Assembly (NCBI GenBank): GCA_964498255.1
Contig: CAZCGW010000006.1
Location: 1-64,000, forward strand
Source of the DNA: Fluviibacter sp964498255
Lineage (GTDB): Bacteria > Pseudomonadota > Gammaproteobacteria > Burkholderiales > Rhodocyclaceae
Direction: 5' to 3'
Length of the DNA stretch: 64,000 nucleotides
Shown piece after piece: positions 1-7,273 of this stretch (its first letter is position 1; the number at the start of each line of letters is the position of its first letter). The notes under the pieces were generated by a model. The model saw nothing but the letters and a program-made list of their open reading frames with translations, did not search any database and was not told the DNA's origin. A program made the position numbers and the translations under genes.

Positions 1-164
1 TGCTGGTGGCTCTTGATCTTTAATCAACTTACGTCTGCTATCGACCCTAAGCGGAAGTTGAGCATCAGGGCGCTCTGGGTCAGCTTCACACCCCGAAGCT
101 GACGATGCAGAATGTCAGTCAGAGTATAAATCTTCCTTGCTAGTCAGTAATCAGGAACCTAACA

Positions 165-950
165 ATGAGACTCAAGCAGTATCAGGTTGACGCATTTGCT
201 ACACGTGTTTTCGAGGGTAACCCGGCAGCGGTGTGTCCGCTGGACCATTGGCTGGACGATAGCCTGCTCCAGGCGATTGCCAACGAGAACAATCTTTCCG
301 AAACCGCCTTTTTCGTCCCCACCGAACATGGGTTCCATCTTCGATGGTTTACGCCGGTTGCCGAAGTCGACCTTTGTGGGCACGCCACACTAGCTACAGC
401 TCATGTTCTTTTTAATATCCTTGGTTACACCGGAAAGCAGATTATTTTTCAAACCAAGAGCGGAAAACTAGTTGTCGAGTCAAACGACGGACTGTTGACG
501 ATGGATTTTCCTGCGCGACCACCGGCGGTGAAACCCATTCCCGATGCTCTGGCTATCGGACTGGGCCACCCCCCTCTCGAAGTCTGGGCGGCAAACGATT
601 ACATCGCTGTTTTCGAGGATGAGGACACCGTGCGCTCTATCAGTCCTGATTTTGCCAAACTTCAGGAACTGGATTTGCGCGGAGTCATTGTTACAGCACC
701 CGGCACCGATGTTGATTTTGTAAGCCGGTTCTTCGCACCAAAACTTGGAATACTCGAGGACCCGGTCACCGGGGCTGCTCACTGCGAACTGACGCCTTAC
801 TGGGCGCAGCGTCTCGGGAAAACTTCCTTCGAGGCAAGACAGGTTTCAACCAGAGGCGGAAGGCTCTCATGCCAACTACAGGGCAATCGTGTGGTGCTTT
901 CAGGAAAGGCTGTCACTTTCATGATTGGCGAAATCGACTTGGGTGGTTAG
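165..950 (+). CDS. PhzF family isomerase/epimerase
   Basis: 261-residue protein of the PhzF fold (two similar halves, the diaminopimelate-epimerase-like superfamily). The conserved Glu of the family is E46 in the N-terminal stretch NLSETAFF. The second-half signature CGHAT lies at 71-75, and DPVTGAAH at 199-206 is the usual C-terminal substrate-pocket motif. Length matches the family (about 260-300). The start is supported by AGGA a few bases upstream. PhzF itself isomerises a phenazine precursor, but most chromosomal members have no known substrate and no phenazine genes lie nearby, so the physiological substrate is unknown. It is transcribed convergently toward the toxin-antitoxin operon. 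Confidence 0.88.
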   Translation: MRLKQYQVDAFATRVFEGNPAAVCPLDHWLDDSLLQAIANENNLSETAFFVPTEHGFHLRWFTPVAEVDLCGHATLATAHVLFNILGYTGKQIIFQTKSGKLVVESNDGLLTMDFPARPPAVKPIPDALAIGLGHPPLEVWAANDYIAVFEDEDTVRSISPDFAKLQELDLRGVIVTAPGTDVDFVSRFFAPKLGILEDPVTGAAHCELTPYWAQRLGKTSFEARQVSTRGGRLSCQLQGNRVVLSGKAVTFMIGEIDLGG

Positions 951-1085
951 GCAGCAAGACTGAAGAGCCGCTACCCGATAGAGAGCAGCCAGATGTTTTG
1001 ACAAACTGAGCGGCAGCAGTTGGCCGATAGCAGCCCATGCATTGGTAATCCACAAACAGAAGATACCTACTTAGCGAGCATGTTC

Positions 1086-1235
1086 CTAGTTAGCCTTGCT
1101 CTTGTGCTTGGCGCTGCGAATCAACCTCGCGGCTCTGCGGCGGTCTATTTCAACCTTAGGCTGGAACAAGCCACTGCTCAACACCTTGGCTGGGGCATTC
1201 AATGGTTTAGGTCGATTGCGGGCTCGTTTGGCCAT
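1086..1235 (-). CDS. Small basic protein (49 aa), unknown
   Basis: A 49-codon ORF not covered by longer genes. It begins with ATG 13 nt after the stop of the antitoxin gene on the same strand and ends in TAG. The product starts MAKRARNRPKPLNAPAKV and is very basic, with Lys and Arg at both ends and a central hydrophobic-aromatic segment LSSGLFQPKVEI. The layout (basic N-terminus, then an LF-x-x-x-VE block) faintly recalls alternative ribosome-rescue factor A proteins, but I cannot establish homology and see no stop-codon-less hairpin typical of arfA. The Shine-Dalgarno is weak (CCGGA). It could be a third gene of the toxin-antitoxin operon, an unrelated small protein, or a chance ORF. Confidence 0.4.
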   Translation of the reverse strand: MAKRARNRPKPLNAPAKVLSSGLFQPKVEIDRRRAARLIRSAKHKSKAN

Positions 1236-1248
1236 GATGATTCCGGAC

Positions 1249-1563
1249 TCAGGCGACTTTTTTCACAAGCGAAATCTGTAACTCGCAACCAACGGCTTGA
1301 GCGTATTTTTTCAGTGTCGCTAGTGATGGCGCATGCTTACCAACGCCCTCTAGCCTTGATACAGCGCTCTTGGTTGTACCCATCAACTCGGCAACCGCAT
1401 CCTGGGTGAGCCCTGCTTGCGATCTGGCCGTGAGCATTTGATCGGCGAGTTGGTATTCCAGCGCAAGCGCTTCATAGGCTTCATTAAAGCCTTTACGCTT
1501 GGCTGCTCTAGCCAGAAGCTCTTCGTGAGAAATGCGAACCGGTTCATATTTCAGATCAGGCAT
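1249..1563 (-). CDS. XRE-family antitoxin (HigA-like)
   Basis: 104-residue DNA-binding protein with an Xre/Cro helix-turn-helix at about residues 45-95 (LTQDAVAELMGTTKSAVSRLE is the helix-turn-helix core). It sits directly after the toxin gene and overlaps it by 8 nt. Toxin-first order is typical of HigBA modules. Known role of the family: binds and neutralises the RelE/HigB-type toxin and represses the shared promoter. The N-terminal 40 residues (basic, then Glu/Ala/Leu-rich) likely form the toxin-binding part, by inference. An inverted repeat upstream of the toxin start is a candidate operator. Confidence 0.85.
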   Translation of the reverse strand: MPDLKYEPVRISHEELLARAAKRKGFNEAYEALALEYQLADQMLTARSQAGLTQDAVAELMGTTKSAVSRLEGVGKHAPSLATLKKYAQAVGCELQISLVKKVA

Positions 1564-1882
1564 TGATAACCTCCTTCATGCGCTTGCGTGCTAACTTTAA
1601 TTCCTTATCGGGCGTTTCCTGCGATTTCTTAATGAAGGCATGAACAATCACCACCCGCTTTCCAATGAGAAAACAATAAAACGCCCTACCAATACCCGAA
1701 CGACCACGCGGTCGAAGCTCGAATAAACCATCCCCCATGGCTTTTGAGTGTGGCAATCTGAGATCAGGCCCATGCGTGATTAGCAATTTGACTAGTCTCA
1801 GATAATCCGCATGCACGTCCACAGGCCATGCTTCAATGTTATGCAATATGCGTTCTTGAAAGAACTCAATCTCAAATGCCAT
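1556..1882 (-). CDS. RelE/HigB-type toxin of a TA module
   Basis: 108-residue protein of the phage Gp49-like/HigB group of type II toxins, ribosome-dependent mRNA interferases by family. Visible hallmarks are the central ELRPRGRSGIGRAFYCF block, the hydrophobic strand KRVVIVHAFIKKSQ, and the basic C-terminus ELKLARKRMKE. A longer frame would begin at 1915, but ATG at 1882 is preceded by GGAG at ideal distance, and the longer start would run through the inverted repeat at 1900-1943. The shorter form is therefore preferred. It is the first gene of the operon, overlapping the antitoxin by 8 nt. Confidence 0.85.
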   Translation of the reverse strand: MAFEIEFFQERILHNIEAWPVDVHADYLRLVKLLITHGPDLRLPHSKAMGDGLFELRPRGRSGIGRAFYCFLIGKRVVIVHAFIKKSQETPDKELKLARKRMKEVINA

Positions 1883-1899
1883 GCAAGGCTCCAATGTTA

Positions 1900-1943
1900 G
1901 CAAATATGTGAACATTCTCGCAATACGAAAATTTCACATTTGC
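1900..1943. promoter_or_regulatory. Inverted repeat, candidate TA operator
   Basis: Two arms, GCAAATATGTGAA at 1900-1912 and TTCACATTTGC at 1933-1943, are complementary except for a 2-nt insertion, with 20 nt between them. The repeat sits 18 nt upstream of the toxin start codon, where an autoregulatory Xre-type antitoxin would be expected to bind. Binding is inferred. Confidence 0.5.
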
Positions 1944-1996
1944 CTAGCTTAGAGCCCGAGAGTCTCACCAGATGAGCTTCTCGATCGAGGTCCGAA

Positions 1997-3205
1997 TTAA
2001 TTTCTGATGGCGACCCTGCCGACCCACACGGCGGCCAGCACATTAAAGGTGGCTGCTACTAGCCCGACCCACACATAGCCGCTAATCAGACCATCTGGCG
2101 CTTGTGTGATGAAGAGGCCACCCACCATACTGGCCAGACCCATGGCCATAGATTGCACAGTAGCGTTGAGCGATAGAAAGGTGCCCCGCTCGTGTGGTTT
2201 AACCGCTGCACCCACGATGGCCAGCAAGGGCACCATGCGGCCAGACACCAGAATAAAGAATAGTGTGGTGATGACAAGCCAGACGCTCAGATTAGTTGCG
2301 CCAATGTTGGTGACCAGCAAAACGGGCACACAGGCACCAATCGCTACCACTCGAAACAGCAGCACTTTGCCAAATCGATCGGCCAACGCTCCAATGAGTC
2401 TTGCGGTGATTAGTGTGGCGGCGCCGCCCAGAAAGTAGATTAGTGGAATCTGGTCACCAGCAATACCGACATTGCTGATGGCATAAAGAGTGATGTAGGG
2501 AATAACGGTAAAGCCGCCAAAGATCACCAGCCCAGTGAGCAGCATGGCCTTCATGTGATTAGGCTCAATCGCCACCGAGATCATCTGCCGAATCGCTTGC
2601 CCTTCTTTACGTGTATTCAAATGACCACGAAATTCGGGCAGGGATTTATAGCCGAACCAGATAAGCAGCGCACTGAGCAAGGCAATAAATAGAAACGGCG
2701 CCTGCCACCCCATAGCATCCGCCATTAACAACGATAGCGGCACCCCGGCAATGCTGGAAACAGAAAAGGCTGTAGCCACATAACCGGTGGCTTTGGCGCG
2801 GCGTTCAAAGGGGATGGCATCTGCCACCATGGTGTGCACCATGGCACCCATCATGCCGCCAAAGACACCTGCCAGGCCTCGAGCAAGCAACAGGGTGGTG
2901 AATCCCGGTGACAAGGCACAGAGCAATGTGGCAATCGCAAAGGCTAGAAAGATGCCGAGCAAAAAGCGCTTACGTTCAAAACGATCAACGATGGGCGCCA
3001 TGAGCAAGCCCGCAACGGCTGCGCTAAAACTATAGCTGGCGACCAGCAAGGCAAACTCATGTGTGGAAATACCCAGGGCGCTGATGAGAAACGGCCCCAG
3101 CGGCATCATGATCATGAAGTCCAGCACATGACAGAACTGGATACCCGCCAGAATGAATAGCATGGCGCGCTCGGAACGCGCCAGCACTTTGGCTAGGTCA
3201 GGCAC
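1997..3205 (-). CDS. MFS transporter
   Basis: About 400-residue major facilitator superfamily permease with 12 predicted hydrophobic segments. The loop 2-3 signature is present as DRFERKRFLLG near residue 80, and a related loop lies in the second half (ALADRFGKVLLF). Substrate unknown; the layout resembles drug/sugar proton antiporters of the DHA1 group. An ATG at 3244 would overlap cysS by 47 nt. GTG at 3205 overlaps the cysS stop by 8 nt and gives a more usual N-terminus, and an internal ATG at 3160 is also possible. It probably follows cysS by translational coupling, with no terminator between. Confidence 0.83.
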   Translation of the reverse strand: MPDLAKVLARSERAMLFILAGIQFCHVLDFMIMMPLGPFLISALGISTHEFALLVASYSFSAAVAGLLMAPIVDRFERKRFLLGIFLAFAIATLLCALSPGFTTLLLARGLAGVFGGMMGAMVHTMVADAIPFERRAKATGYVATAFSVSSIAGVPLSLLMADAMGWQAPFLFIALLSALLIWFGYKSLPEFRGHLNTRKEGQAIRQMISVAIEPNHMKAMLLTGLVIFGGFTVIPYITLYAISNVGIAGDQIPLIYFLGGAATLITARLIGALADRFGKVLLFRVVAIGACVPVLLVTNIGATNLSVWLVITTLFFILVSGRMVPLLAIVGAAVKPHERGTFLSLNATVQSMAMGLASMVGGLFITQAPDGLISGYVWVGLVAATFNVLAAVWVGRVAIRN

Positions 3206-4598
3206 GACGCCAGATGGTGCCCTGCGGCGTATCCTCGAGCACAACGCCCGCTTCTAGCAGTTCGTTACGTACACGATCAGAGGTCGCAAAATCTTTAGCC
3301 TTGCGTGCCGCCAGACGCTCCTGAATACGTACTTCGATCTGCTCTGGCGTTAAGCCTTCGGCATCAGCACCGGTAGCGCGTTGTAAGAATGCTTCCGGTG
3401 CGCGTTGTAACAAGCCAAGAACGCCCGCGAGAGCTTTGAGTTGGCTAGCCAGCGCCCCGCTTTGTTCACGGTTAACCACCTGTGCCATTTCAAAAAGAAC
3501 CGCCATGGCTTCTGGTGTATTGAAGTCATCATTCATGGCCGCCGCAAACTTCTGACCGTACGGACTTTGCCAATCTACCGGCGTTTCCACCGGCGTTTCT
3601 ACCGGCGGCACATTACGCAATGCCGTATACAAACGTTCCAGCGCGTTGGCGGCATCATCCAGATGCGACGTCGAATAATTCAAGGGGCTGCGGTACTGGG
3701 CGCGCAGGATAAAGAAACGGATGATTTCCGGGTCGTAGACCTTGAGCACATCACGGATGGTGAAAAAGTTGCCCAGAGACTTGGACATCTTCTCTTCGAT
3801 GCCATCTTTCTCGACACGGATAAAACCGTTGTGCATCCAGACGTTGGCAAAGGTGCCGCCATGTGCGCCTTCGGACTGGGCAATTTCGTTTTCATGGTGC
3901 GGGAACTGCAGATCAGCACCCCCACCATGAATATCAAAGTGGTTGCCGAGCAAGGCGCTGCTCATGGCGGAGCATTCGATATGCCAGCCGGGACGACCAT
4001 CGCCCCAAGGCGATGCCCAGGCCGGTTCACCGGCTTTGGCATGCTTCCAGAGCACGAAATCCAGCGGATCTTCTTTGGCACCAGCTACCGCCACGCGTTC
4101 ACCGGCACGCAAGTCATCTAGGGATTTACCCGATAACTTGCCGTAACCTTCGAACTTGCGTACCGCAAAGTTCACGTCCCCGTCACCACCCTGATAGGCC
4201 AAGCCTTTATCTTCTAGGGTGCCGATCAGATCCAGCATTTCCTGCACGTATTCGGTGGCACGTGGCTCTTTGGTTGGACGCAATACGCCGAGCGCGTCGC
4301 TATCTTCGTGCATGGCAGCGATGTAGCGATCCGTCAGCTGCTGGATCGTTTCGCCCCGCTCGTTGGCGCGATTGATGATCTTGTCATCAATATCGGTGAT
4401 GTTGCGCACATATTCCACCTGGTAGCCCTGCGCCATGAGCCAGCGATAAACCATATCGAAGACAACCATCACCCGGGCATGGCCCAGATGGCAGAAGTCA
4501 TAAACGGTCATGCCACAGACGTACATGCGCACCTGCCCCGGATGAATCGGATTTAACGGGGTCTTTTCGCGGGCAAGGGTGTTATAGATCGAGAGCAT
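3198..4598 (-). CDS. cysS: Cysteinyl-tRNA synthetase
   Basis: 466-residue class I aminoacyl-tRNA synthetase that charges tRNA-Cys. The HIGH-type signature is HLGH at 37-40 and the KMSKS loop is at 270-274. Zinc ligands that read Cys specificity are present: C28, C209 (WHIECS), H234 and E238 (PHHENE). The C-terminal anticodon-binding helical domain is complete and ends near WRRA. Length equals the bacterial family. It is divergent from ppiB with about 96 bp between the start codons and upstream of the MFS gene. Confidence 0.97.
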   Translation of the reverse strand: MLSIYNTLAREKTPLNPIHPGQVRMYVCGMTVYDFCHLGHARVMVVFDMVYRWLMAQGYQVEYVRNITDIDDKIINRANERGETIQQLTDRYIAAMHEDSDALGVLRPTKEPRATEYVQEMLDLIGTLEDKGLAYQGGDGDVNFAVRKFEGYGKLSGKSLDDLRAGERVAVAGAKEDPLDFVLWKHAKAGEPAWASPWGDGRPGWHIECSAMSSALLGNHFDIHGGGADLQFPHHENEIAQSEGAHGGTFANVWMHNGFIRVEKDGIEEKMSKSLGNFFTIRDVLKVYDPEIIRFFILRAQYRSPLNYSTSHLDDAANALERLYTALRNVPPVETPVETPVDWQSPYGQKFAAAMNDDFNTPEAMAVLFEMAQVVNREQSGALASQLKALAGVLGLLQRAPEAFLQRATGADAEGLTPEQIEVRIQERLAARKAKDFATSDRVRNELLEAGVVLEDTPQGTIWRRA

Positions 4599-4694
4599 GA
4601 CGGACTAAAGTAATCTGGAAAATACGGATAAAATGCGTCTTTGAATATAGCACGAACTACAACAACCTCCCCCTACACTCAGGAGCATTGATCT

Positions 4695-5192
4695 ATGCAA
4701 ACCGTCGTTCTAAATACCAATATGGGTGCCATTACCGTAGAACTCGACAGCGAACACGCGCCGGTAACCGTTGCCAACTTTCTGTCGTATGCCAAAGACG
4801 GCACTTACAACAACACTATTTTCCACCGCGTCATTCCTGGCTTCATGATTCAAGGCGGCGGTTTCGAGCCAGGCATGAAGCAAAAGCCAACCAAGGCACC
4901 GATCAAGAACGAAGCCAACAATGGCTTGAAGAACACCACCGGCACCCTGGCCATGGCACGTACCAGCGATCCGCATTCGGCAACCGACCAGTTCTTTATC
5001 AACGTGGCCGACAACGATTTCCTCAACTTCAAGAGCGAAACACCACAAGGCTGGGGCTATGCTGTTTTTGGTAAGGTGACCGATGGCATGGATGTGGTCA
5101 ACAAGATCAAGGCCGTTAAAACCGGTACCAGCGGCTTCCACCAGGATGTGCCCAAGGAAGACGTGGTGATCCAGTCGGTTACCGTTAAATGA
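4695..5192 (+). CDS. ppiB: Peptidyl-prolyl cis-trans isomerase B (cyclophilin)
   Basis: 165-residue single-domain cyclophilin without a signal peptide, so cytoplasmic PpiB type. Active-site motifs are FHRVIPGFMIQGG (catalytic Arg in FHR), MARTSDPHSATDQFFIN and the C-terminal WGYAVFGKV. AGGAG lies 9 nt before the ATG. The stop codon overlaps the lpxH start (ATGA), so the two are translationally coupled. The cysS/ppiB/lpxH neighbourhood is a common proteobacterial arrangement. Confidence 0.96.
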   Translation: MQTVVLNTNMGAITVELDSEHAPVTVANFLSYAKDGTYNNTIFHRVIPGFMIQGGGFEPGMKQKPTKAPIKNEANNGLKNTTGTLAMARTSDPHSATDQFFINVADNDFLNFKSETPQGWGYAVFGKVTDGMDVVNKIKAVKTGTSGFHQDVPKEDVVIQSVTVK

Positions 5193-5923
5193 TTTTCTTT
5201 GCGTCCGATGTGCATCTGTCATCGGACACCCCGGCGATTACGGCACGCTTCCTGAGTTTTCTGGAACGTGCCCGCCGGGAAGCCCAGTCGGTTTATTTGC
5301 TGGGCGATATCTTTGAATCATGGGTGGGCGATGAAGACTTAGGTCTCAAAGCCTATCAACCCATATTCAACGCACTGAAAGAAACAGTTCAGGCGGGTGT
5401 TGCGGTCTATTTCATGGCCGGTAACCGGGACTTTATGGTGAGTCATAAAGCCCTGGCCGAACTGGGCATCGTGCCTCTGGAAGACCCTTACGTGCTTTCC
5501 ACACAGAACTGGCAGTTTGTTCTGTCGCATGGCGATCTTTACTGTACGGGGGATGTTAAGTACCAGGAATTCCGCGCAAAAGTCCGCGTCCCCGAGAACC
5601 AGGCAAAATTTCTGCGCCTGCCCTATTGGTTGCGACGGGCCATTGCGAGCTGGATTCGCTGGCGTAGCAAAGGGCGCCGCTACGATGCCCAAACCGGCAG
5701 AATTACGGACGTTGATTTAGGCACGGTTGAAGACGAGGCACGTCGCTTTGGTTACGCCACGATGATTCACGGCCATACGCATCGCCCAGCAACACATGAT
5801 GTGATTGTTGACGGCATTCATGTCGAACGCTGGGTATTAGCCGATTGGTCCGCCGAACGGGGGGAATATCTCTCCTGGGATAATCAGGCGGAAGCGGCCC
5901 AGCTTATCCGCCATACTATTTAA
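5189..5923 (+). CDS. lpxH: UDP-2,3-diacylglucosamine diphosphatase
   Basis: 244-residue calcineurin-like metallophosphoesterase that hydrolyses UDP-2,3-diacylglucosamine to lipid X in lipid A synthesis, acting at the inner face of the cytoplasmic membrane. The dinuclear metal ligands are visible: D7 and H9 (SDVHLS), D40 (GDIFE), N79 in GNRDF, H114 (SHGD), and the HGHTHRP motif with H194, H196 and H198. Length matches LpxH (about 240). It starts inside the ppiB stop (4-nt overlap). Confidence 0.95.
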   Translation: MIFFASDVHLSSDTPAITARFLSFLERARREAQSVYLLGDIFESWVGDEDLGLKAYQPIFNALKETVQAGVAVYFMAGNRDFMVSHKALAELGIVPLEDPYVLSTQNWQFVLSHGDLYCTGDVKYQEFRAKVRVPENQAKFLRLPYWLRRAIASWIRWRSKGRRYDAQTGRITDVDLGTVEDEARRFGYATMIHGHTHRPATHDVIVDGIHVERWVLADWSAERGEYLSWDNQAEAAQLIRHTI

Positions 5924-5955
5924 AGCCCCTTAAGTCGCTGTTAAGCTGCATCGGC

Positions 5956-5985
5956 TTGAATTGGGGTTTTCAGATACCATATAGG
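5956..5985 (+). promoter_or_regulatory. Candidate sigma-70 promoter
   Basis: TTGAAT (5956-5961), 18-bp spacer, TATAGG (5980-5985), upstream of the Bax-inhibitor-like gene and after the end of lpxH. Matches are moderate, so this is a prediction only. Confidence 0.35.
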
Positions 5986-6039
5986 CGCTGAAACGCTTTA
6001 TTGCACGTTTGTTCACTTTGATTTTATTGAGGAATTACC

Positions 6040-6735
6040 ATGGATGTTCGCTCGACCTCGTCTTATAGCGGCGTAACCATTAACGCAGGCCGTAATCAGG
6101 TACTTCGAAACACCTACTGGCTGCTGGCGCTATCGCTGATCCCTACCGTTATCGGTGCTGTTGTCGGCCTTAGCTCTGGCGTACCGATGTTGATGGCAGG
6201 CAGCCCGATCATGGGTACGCTAGTGTTCTTTGGCATTGCCTTCGGCTTGATGTGGGCTATTCAACGCAACCAGAATAGCGGTACTGGCGTGCTCCTGCTG
6301 CTGGCCTTCACCTTCTTCATGGGTGTGATGCTGTCGCAGATTCTGAGCGTTGCATTGGGCATGGCACACGGTGGCGAGCTGATTGCCATGGCGGGTAGTG
6401 CTACGGCGGCGATCTTTTTCTCGCTGGCCATGTACACCAGCGTGAGCAAGCGCGACTTCAGCTTCATGGGTAACTTCCTGTTTGCTGGTCTGATTCTGCT
6501 CATTCTGGCTTCTATCGCCAATATCTTCCTGGCTATTCCGGCTATGGCCATCGCCATTTCGGCCATTGGTGCTCTGCTCTTTACCGGTTACCTGCTGTTT
6601 GACCTGAGCCGTATCGTTAACGGTGGTGAGACCAACTACATCACGGCCACCCTGGCGGTTTATCTGGACATCTACAACCTGTTCGTCAGCCTGCTCAACC
6701 TGCTGATGATCTTTACCGGCAACGACCGCGACTAA
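6040..6735 (+). CDS. Bax inhibitor-1/YccA-type membrane protein
   Basis: 231-residue polytopic protein of the Bax inhibitor-1 (UPF0005, YccA/YbhL) family with about seven transmembrane helices. The family-typical C-terminal end is present: DLSRIVNGG, then YLDIYNLFVSLLNLLMIF. In E. coli YccA modulates the FtsH membrane protease, and other family members act as ion or calcium leak channels. Which applies here is unknown. GAGGAATTACC precedes the ATG, a good Shine-Dalgarno. It is monocistronic, closed by a strong terminator. Confidence 0.92.
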   Translation: MDVRSTSSYSGVTINAGRNQVLRNTYWLLALSLIPTVIGAVVGLSSGVPMLMAGSPIMGTLVFFGIAFGLMWAIQRNQNSGTGVLLLLAFTFFMGVMLSQILSVALGMAHGGELIAMAGSATAAIFFSLAMYTSVSKRDFSFMGNFLFAGLILLILASIANIFLAIPAMAIAISAIGALLFTGYLLFDLSRIVNGGETNYITATLAVYLDIYNLFVSLLNLLMIFTGNDRD

Positions 6736-6760
6736 GGCGTTTTCTGCCAGACACCGCTAA

Positions 6761-6785
6761 AGAGCCCTGCGGGGCTCTTTTTTAT
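6761..6785 (+). terminator. Rho-independent terminator
   Basis: AGAGCCC-TGC-GGGCTCT stem followed by a T run, 25 nt after the Bax-inhibitor-like gene. Confidence 0.85.
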
Positions 6786-6906
6786 TGTTTATTTTCAACA
6801 GGTTAAAAAATTGTTATCAATTCTGTCAACGCTTGTTAATCACCCTGCGTTATTTGCCCTACGCGGTCTGCAATCTGGGCCGATTAACCATACAGAGGTT
6901 TATCAA

Positions 6907-7197
6907 ATGGGCAAGAAAGCTTCAACAGAATTGGTCGTGCGCCAGCTGGAGCACTCGCTGCACATGACGTCTAAAGAAATCGAAGGCCTGGGTCGCAATT
7001 CTGCCGTTTGCGACTACGATCTGGGTCTGCTGGATCAAACCAGCATGAAGAAGTGTCTGGCTGACTCCCTCAAGCTATTTGTTGAGGAAATCGCCCGCTT
7101 CAAAACCAAAAATGGTGCCGCCTACAAGCTGGCGCGTCAGCTCTTTTCGGATTCCTATCTGAATAGCGCGCAGCTGATCGTTAAGGTAGCCGCCTAA
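6907..7197 (+). CDS. Hypothetical 96-aa protein
   Basis: The 96-residue product begins MGKKASTELVVRQLEHSL. The frame is open from 6811, but ATG 6907 has AGAGG 8 nt upstream and removes a run of implausible residues. The protein looks helical and soluble, with one cysteine in RNSAVCDYD, and no family is recognised. It stands alone between two terminators (6761-6785 and 7222-7257), so it is a dedicated single-gene transcript. Codon use resembles its neighbours. No function is proposed. Confidence 0.7.
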   Translation: MGKKASTELVVRQLEHSLHMTSKEIEGLGRNSAVCDYDLGLLDQTSMKKCLADSLKLFVEEIARFKTKNGAAYKLARQLFSDSYLNSAQLIVKVAA

Positions 7198-7221
7198 AAA
7201 TACTGCCACCGCTGCAGATAG

Positions 7222-7257
7222 AAAAACGCCCGAGCAATTATCTCGGGCGTTTTTTTA
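7222..7257. terminator. Terminator, possibly bidirectional
   Basis: AAAAACGCCCGAG-CAATTAT-CTCGGGCGTTTTTTT: an 8-bp GC-rich stem with A and T runs on both sides. It lies between the convergent 96-aa gene and rlmD, so it can serve both. Confidence 0.88.
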
Positions 7258-7273
7258 TGCGCCGCCGATTACA

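Noticed and set aside
1..164. Possible gene or RNA at the left edge
   Set aside because: No open frame with support, no tRNA-like fold and no terminator is visible; nothing can be claimed.
1020..1409. 129-codon plus-strand frame over the toxin-antitoxin end
   Set aside because: Overlaps the antitoxin and the small basic ORF in antisense, with no motif or ribosome-binding site.
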